Assembly: GCA_021811225.1 (NCBI GenBank)
Contig: JAJZPJ010000032.1
Coordinates: 1-18,122 of the forward strand
Length of the DNA stretch: 18,122 nucleotides
Source of the DNA: Pseudomonadota bacterium
GTDB lineage: Bacteria > Pseudomonadota > Gammaproteobacteria > Burkholderiales > Rhodocyclaceae
Direction of reading: 5' to 3'
Made by a program: the position numbers and the translations under genes. Under the pieces are notes generated by a model. It was not told where the DNA came from, searched no databases, and saw nothing but the letters and a program-made list of their open reading frames with translations. Shown piece after piece: positions 14,517 through 18,122 of this stretch (position 1 is its first letter; each line of letters opens with the position of its first letter).

Positions 14517-14870
14517 TTAAAACTTGAGCCCGCCAGCGCGCGCCGCTTCCGCCAACGCCTTGACGCGACCATGGTAGTGGAAACCCGAACGATCGAAGGT
14601 CACCTGCTCGATACCTTTCGCCTTAGCCCGCTCGGCAATCAGCTTGCCTACGAGTTCCGCAGCCTTGACGTTGCCGCCGTTAGCTATTTGGCCGCGTATT
14701 TCGCTCTCTGCCGTCGATGCGGCAACGAGAACCTGCGTGCCGCAGCTCGAATAAACCTGAGCATAAATATGGCAGTTAGTCCGATGCACGGCGAGACGAA
14801 CCGCCTTGAGTTCGGCAATTTTTGCCCGGGTTTTGCGGGCTCTGCGCAAACGCGCCAGCTTCTTGTCCAT
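14517..14870 (-). CDS. rplR: 50S ribosomal protein L18
   Basis: 117 residues from the ATG at 14870, exactly the E. coli length. The frame is open further upstream, but that part overlaps rplF. It begins MDKKLARLRRARKTR, contains the 5S rRNA-binding core (HIYAQVYS, VLVAASTAE) and ends FDRSGFHYHGRVKALAEAAR plus GGLKF. L18 binds 5S rRNA with L5. Confidence 0.97.
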   Translation of the reverse strand: MDKKLARLRRARKTRAKIAELKAVRLAVHRTNCHIYAQVYSSCGTQVLVAASTAESEIRGQIANGGNVKAAELVGKLIAERAKAKGIEQVTFDRSGFHYHGRVKALAEAARAGGLKF

Positions 14871-14880
14871 TTTCACACCC

Positions 14881-15414
14881 TTACTTCTTCTTGGTTTCCT
14901 TGAGGACCACCTTTTCGTCCGCGTAGCGCACGCCTTTGCCTTTATAGGGCTCCGGCGAACGATATGCACGAACTTCGGCGGCCACCTGGCCTACCAGTTG
15001 TTTGTCTATCCCCTTGATAACGACTTCGGTCTGCGTCGGGGTCTCGACCTTGATGCCTATGGGCATCTCGTGCACCACCGGGTGCGAAAAGCCGAGCGAC
15101 AGATTGAGCTTATCGCCTTGAGCCTGGGCGCGATAGCCGACGCCGATCAGCGTCAGCCTCTTCTCGAAGCCTTTGGTGACGCCGGCGACCATATTGTTGA
15201 GCAGCGCGCGCATCGTGCCGGACATGGCACCGCCGTTGTCAGCTCCGGTAACAGCCTTGCACTGCAACCTATCTCCGTCGCGCTCGACCTGAACGGCAGG
15301 CAACATGAACTGCTTGAGCGTACCGAGCGGACCTTTGACGCTGATTTCGGCTGCGCCGATCACCACGTCCACGCCCTTCGGCAACTCAACCGGATATTTT
15401 GCGATTCGTGACAT
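14881..15414 (-). CDS. rplF: 50S ribosomal protein L6
   Basis: 177 residues, the same length as E. coli L6. It begins MSRIAKYPVELPKGVDV. Two tandem L6 domains are visible. The second ends with GIDKQLVGQVAAEVRAYR followed by PEPYKGKGVRY, the family signature, and a Lys-rich end. It sits near the factor-binding site of the 50S subunit. Confidence 0.98.
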   Translation of the reverse strand: MSRIAKYPVELPKGVDVVIGAAEISVKGPLGTLKQFMLPAVQVERDGDRLQCKAVTGADNGGAMSGTMRALLNNMVAGVTKGFEKRLTLIGVGYRAQAQGDKLNLSLGFSHPVVHEMPIGIKVETPTQTEVVIKGIDKQLVGQVAAEVRAYRSPEPYKGKGVRYADEKVVLKETKKK

Positions 15415-15424
15415 CGTTATCCCC

Positions 15425-15820
15425 TTATGCCACGATACACAAGACTTCGCCGCCGAGATTGCCGGCGCGAGCCTTGCGGTCAGTCATCACGCCTTTGGGC
15501 GTAGAAACGATGGCGACGCCGAGGCCATTCATAACACGCGGCAAATCGACGCAGCCTTTATAAACGCGCAAACCTGGCCGGCTGACGCGCTCGATGCGCT
15601 CAATCACCGGCTGGCCGGCATAATACTTGAGCGCAATGTCGAGCTCGGGCTTGCCGTCGTTCTCGCGTACTGCGAAATGCTCGATGTAGCCCTCGTCCTT
15701 CAACACGGCGGCAATCGCCAACTTGAGCTTGGAAGAGGGCATAACCACAGCACCCTTCTGCGCCATTTGCGCGTTGCGGATACGGGTCAGCATATCGGCG
15801 ATCGGGTCAGTCATGCTCAT
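15425..15820 (-). CDS. rpsH: 30S ribosomal protein S8
   Basis: 131 residues. It begins MSMTDPIADMLTRIRNAQ, and AAGGAG lies 6 nt upstream of the first ATG, favouring 15820 over the second Met two codons later. The C-terminus (GVAIVSTPKGVMTDRKAR, GGEVLCIVA) is conserved. S8 organises the 16S central domain and in enterobacteria represses spc-operon translation near rplE. No matching site was identified here by eye. Confidence 0.98.
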   Translation of the reverse strand: MSMTDPIADMLTRIRNAQMAQKGAVVMPSSKLKLAIAAVLKDEGYIEHFAVRENDGKPELDIALKYYAGQPVIERIERVSRPGLRVYKGCVDLPRVMNGLGVAIVSTPKGVMTDRKARAGNLGGEVLCIVA

Positions 15821-15830
15821 AACGATCTCC

Positions 15831-16136
15831 TTACCAGCTGGACTTGGTCATGCCGGGCACTTCGCCACGCATGACCGCTTCGCGCAGCTTGAGGCGGCAT
15901 AGCCCAAACTTGCGGAAAACACCACGCGGACGACCGGTAATCTGGCAGCGGTTGCGCTGGCGCGTCGGGTTTGCATTGCGCGGCAACTGCTGCACTTTGA
16001 GCCGTGCCGCCATGCGCTCCTCTTCCGAAAGCTTGGCATTGTTGATGATAGCGAGAAGCTCGCTGCGCTTGGCGGCGTACTTGGCCACCAACTTGGCGCG
16101 CTTGCCTTCGCGATTAATAACTGAAAGTTTCGCCAT
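15831..16136 (-). CDS. rpsN: 30S ribosomal protein S14, long zinc-free form
   Basis: 101 residues from the ATG at 16136; the longer open frame upstream overlaps rplE. It begins MAKLSVINREGKRAKLV and ends RGEVPGMTKSSW, as in E. coli S14. Only two cysteines occur (NRCQITGRPRG and FGLCRLKLR), without the C-x2-C pairs of zinc S14, so this is the C- type. Confidence 0.97.
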   Translation of the reverse strand: MAKLSVINREGKRAKLVAKYAAKRSELLAIINNAKLSEEERMAARLKVQQLPRNANPTRQRNRCQITGRPRGVFRKFGLCRLKLREAVMRGEVPGMTKSSW

Positions 16137-16143
16137 GACTCCC

Positions 16144-16683
16144 TCAGTTCTTGAAAGGGAATTTAAAAGCCGCGAGTAAAGCCTTCGCTTCCTCGTCGTT
16201 CTTCGCAGTCGTCGTGATGCTGACATTCATCCCGCGCAACGTGTCGATCTTGTCGTACTCGATCTCGGGAAAAATAATCTGCTCCTTGACGCCAATATTG
16301 TAGTTACCGCGACCGTCAAAACTCTTGCCCGATACACCGCGAAAATCGCGGATGCGCGGCATGGCAATAGTGATGAAGCGATCGAGGAACTCGTACATCC
16401 TGTCCCCGCGTAAAGTCACCATGCAGCCGATTGGGTAGCCCTCGCGAATCTTGAAGCCGGCGATAGCCTTGCGTGCCACCGTGACGACGGGCTTCTGACC
16501 GGCAATCTTGGTCATATCGCTAACCGCGTGCTCCATCACCTTCTTATCGCCGACCGCCTCGCCAACGCCCATATTGAGCGTAATCTTGGTGATACGGGGC
16601 ACCTCCATGACCGACTTGTAGCTAAATTTCTGCTGCAACTCCGGCATCACAGATTCTTTATAAAATTCCTGCAAGCGCGCCAT
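16144..16683 (-). CDS. rplE: 50S ribosomal protein L5
   Basis: 179 residues, the same length as E. coli L5. It begins MARLQEFYKESVMPELQQKF, with PRITKITLNMGVGEA and the conserved REGYPIGCMVTLRG. The C-terminus is NDEEAKALLAAFKFPFKN. L5 carries 5S rRNA into the 50S and contacts P-site tRNA. It starts 9 nt after rplX. Confidence 0.98.
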   Translation of the reverse strand: MARLQEFYKESVMPELQQKFSYKSVMEVPRITKITLNMGVGEAVGDKKVMEHAVSDMTKIAGQKPVVTVARKAIAGFKIREGYPIGCMVTLRGDRMYEFLDRFITIAMPRIRDFRGVSGKSFDGRGNYNIGVKEQIIFPEIEYDKIDTLRGMNVSITTTAKNDEEAKALLAAFKFPFKN

Positions 16684-16692
16684 GATTTGTCC

Positions 16693-17010
16693 TTACGCGT
16701 CCACAACTTCGCCATTGGCCTTGAACACCCGCACCTTACGGCCATCGTCCAAAGTCTTGAAGCCTACGCGGTCAGCCTTCTGCGTGGCCGGGTTATACAA
16801 CGCCACATTGGATATCTGAATCGGCATCTCCATCTCGACGATGCCGCCTTGCTGGTTTTTCATCGGGTTGGGTTTGACGTGCTTCTTGACGCGATTCACA
16901 CCCTCGACGACGACACGTTCGTCGTCTACGCGGCGAAGCACCGTGCCACGCCTGCCCTTATCTTTGCCCGAGATGACGATAACAGCATCGCCCTTGCGCA
17001 TTTTGTTCAT
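16693..17010 (-). CDS. rplX: 50S ribosomal protein L24
   Basis: 105 residues. It begins MNKMRKGDAVIVISGKDKG, a KOW-motif RNA-binding start, and includes VEGVNRVKKHVKPNP. L24 is an early initiator of 50S assembly. It lies 40 nt after rplN. Confidence 0.97.
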   Translation of the reverse strand: MNKMRKGDAVIVISGKDKGRRGTVLRRVDDERVVVEGVNRVKKHVKPNPMKNQQGGIVEMEMPIQISNVALYNPATQKADRVGFKTLDDGRKVRVFKANGEVVDA

Positions 17011-17050
17011 GACAAATCCTTAGATTTACGAGGATGCACGCAAAGCACCA

Positions 17051-17419
17051 TCACAGCACTTCGGGCGCCAGCGAAACGATCTTCATGAAACGCTCGTTGC
17101 GCAGCTCACGCGTCACCGGTCCGAAGATGCGGGTACCGATCGGCTCCAGCTTATTATTGAGCAGCACAGCGGCATTTCCGTCGAACTTCACCAACGATCC
17201 GTCGGAACGGCGCACTCCCTTGGCGGTACGTACCACCACGGCGCTATAGACCTCGCCCTTCTTGACCCGTCCACGCGGAGCAGCATCCTTGATGCTGACC
17301 TTGATGACATCGCCAATACCGGCATAACGGCGCTTAGAGCCACCCAATACCTTGATGCACATGACAGAACGAGCGCCGGTATTGTCGGCCACATTCAGCA
17401 CGGTTTGCATTTGTATCAT
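17051..17419 (-). CDS. rplN: 50S ribosomal protein L14, first gene of the spc operon
   Basis: 122 residues. It begins MIQMQTVLNVADNTGARSVM and ends FMKIVSLAPEVL, characteristic of L14. GGAGAG lies upstream of the ATG. A 180-nt spacer with a promoter separates it from rpsQ, so it heads a separate transcription unit, as in E. coli. L14 helps form the 30S-50S bridge. Confidence 0.98.
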   Translation of the reverse strand: MIQMQTVLNVADNTGARSVMCIKVLGGSKRRYAGIGDVIKVSIKDAAPRGRVKKGEVYSAVVVRTAKGVRRSDGSLVKFDGNAAVLLNNKLEPIGTRIFGPVTRELRNERFMKIVSLAPEVL

Positions 17420-17599
17420 TTCATCTCTCCAACTTAATTCGCGCTTAACAGGCCGGCCCGAAGGCTATCGCGATCAGTCTTGGACCCCGTGAGTACCTTA
17501 AGAAGTACGGAGGTAGGCTGCGGCGCGTCAACAGCGCCGTTGTAAAGCAAAGACAGAAATTATGCGGCTATTTCCAGTATCTGTCAATAGCCCGCCCAA
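17420..17599 (-). other. 180-nt rpsQ-rplN spacer and spc leader
   Basis: The largest gene-free stretch in the window. It contains the predicted spc promoter (17559-17587), a 7-bp inverted repeat across that promoter (GGCTATT 17566-17572 / AATAGCC 17586-17592), and a leader of about 130 nt. The leader holds a 6-bp GC hairpin, CGGCGC 17521-17526 / GCGCCG 17534-17539. No terminator with a T-run was found for the S10 operon, so some read-through from rpsQ is likely. No small gene is supported. Confidence 0.6.
17559..17587 (-). promoter_or_regulatory. Sigma-70-like promoter of the spc operon
   Basis: On the minus strand TTGACA (17582-17587) is followed after exactly 17 nt by CATAAT (17559-17564): a perfect -35 and a 5/6 match to -10. 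It lies between rpsQ and rplN, where the E. coli spc promoter is known. The predicted start near 17552 leaves a 5' leader of about 130 nt before rplN. Confidence 0.75.
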
Positions 17600-17869
17600 T
17601 CATATTGCCCTTCCCTTTTCCAGAATCTGGATAACTCGCCAGGCTTTGGTCTTGGAAATCGGTGCACACTCCTCGATCATCACCACATCGCCGGTCTTAG
17701 CCTCATCGCCTTCGACGTGGGCATGGTATTTTTGCGTCCGCGTCAATATTTTTCCGATCACCGCGTGCTTAACGCGACGCTCGACCAGGACCGTCACGGT
17801 CTTTTGCATCTTGTCGCTGACAATGCGTCCGGTCAGAGTGCGGCGCTCTTTTACTGTAGCCTGGTTCAT
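17600..17869 (-). CDS. rpsQ: 30S ribosomal protein S17
   Basis: 89 residues, an OB-fold 16S rRNA-binding protein. It contains RTLTGRIVSDKMQKTVTVLV and a KYHAHVEGDEAKTGDVVMI stretch, followed by ECAPISKTKAWRV. Its ATG overlaps the rpmC stop by 4 nt. It is the last gene of the S10 operon. Confidence 0.97.
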   Translation of the reverse strand: MNQATVKERRTLTGRIVSDKMQKTVTVLVERRVKHAVIGKILTRTQKYHAHVEGDEAKTGDVVMIEECAPISKTKAWRVIQILEKGRAI

Positions 17870-18060
17870 TTCGCCTCGCCCCTTTCGCGCAGTATGGTTT
17901 TGACACGCGCGATATCCTTGCGCACCTTGCCGATCTGGCTATTGTTGGTGAGTTGCTGCGTCGCCATCTGCATGCGCATGGAGAACTGCGCTTTGCGCAA
18001 ATCCAGAAGCTCCTTGTTCAGGGCGGCGGTATCCTTGGTTCTCAATTCTGTCGCTTTCAT
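17866..18060 (-). CDS. rpmC: 50S ribosomal protein L29
   Basis: 64 residues forming two helices. It begins MKATELRTKDTAALNKELL and has the conserved LRKAQFSMRMQMATQQL and GKVRKDIARVKTIL. It begins 2 nt after the rplP stop. L29 lies at the peptide exit and helps form the docking site for SRP and trigger factor. Confidence 0.97.
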   Translation of the reverse strand: MKATELRTKDTAALNKELLDLRKAQFSMRMQMATQQLTNNSQIGKVRKDIARVKTILRERGEAK

Positions 18061-18062
18061 GA

Positions 18063-18122
18063 TTACCCCACGTGACGAGTTACGAATGTCGTCTCGATGG
18101 GCAACTTTGCTGCAGCCAGGCG
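18063..18122 (-). CDS. rplP: C-terminal end of 50S ribosomal protein L16 (truncated by window edge)
   Basis: Reading the minus strand in from the right edge gives 19 residues, RLAAAKLPIETTFVTRHVG, and a TAA stop at 18063-18065. This is the conserved end of L16 and is in the expected place just before rpmC in the S10 operon. Only the last part of the gene is inside the window. Confidence 0.9.
   Translation of the reverse strand, partial: RLAAAKLPIETTFVTRHVG

Noticed and set aside
17566..17592. S10-operon intrinsic terminator
   Set aside because: The stem is only 7 bp with a 13-nt loop, no T-run follows, and it overlaps the spc promoter.

Overview
The window is GC-rich bacterial DNA, most likely from a betaproteobacterium of the Rhodocyclales/Nitrosomonadales type. 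That placement is an inference from protein style: RpoA begins MQSSALLKPRIIDVQ, ribosomal protein S4 is the four-cysteine zinc form, L36 is the short zinc form, and S14 is the long 101-residue zinc-free form. No species is claimed.

Layout. (1) 2-1517, plus strand: the end of an unrecognised protein, then a 368-residue protein with several [4Fe-4S] sites. (2) 1585-2529, minus strand: cysB, a LysR-type sulfur regulator, divergent from (3) 2637-7983, plus strand: an overlapping five-gene sulfate-assimilation operon, cysI - DUF934 - cysH - cysD - cysN. (4) 8058-8561, plus strand: dsbB, followed by a strong 17-bp-stem bidirectional terminator at 8595-8633. (5) 8650-18122, minus strand: the end of the S10 operon, the whole spc operon and the whole alpha operon. 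In transcription order these are rplP (partial), rpmC, rpsQ | rplN, rplX, rplE, rpsN, rpsH, rplF, rplR, rpsE, rpmD, rplO, secY, infA, rpmJ | rpsM, rpsK, rpsD, rpoA, rplQ.

How it works together. The cys genes encode one route: CysDN makes APS from sulfate and ATP, CysH (with the Fe-S cysteines of APS reductases) reduces APS directly to sulfite, and CysI with its DUF934 partner reduces sulfite to sulfide. No APS kinase (cysC) or flavoprotein subunit (cysJ) is present here. A perfect 19-bp palindrome of LysR-box form lies between cysB and cysI and is the obvious candidate operator. In the ribosomal block, sigma-70-like promoters were found by eye at both expected operon borders: TTGACA-17-CATAAT between rpsQ and rplN, and TTGATT-17-TATAAT between rpmJ and rpsM. 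Each is followed by a leader with a hairpin.

The most unusual local feature is the 3' end of cysH. The conserved C-terminal motif (SADTKECGLH) is encoded twice, 117 bp apart, in a 31/32-identical direct repeat. The extra 65-residue tail is packed with inverted repeats, yet stays in frame and ends in a 4-nt overlap with cysD. Apart from this, the window is mostly well-known housekeeping DNA. No mobile element, CRISPR array, tRNA or rRNA was seen. No gene-free stretch exceeds 300 bases; the largest is the 180-nt rpsQ-rplN spacer.
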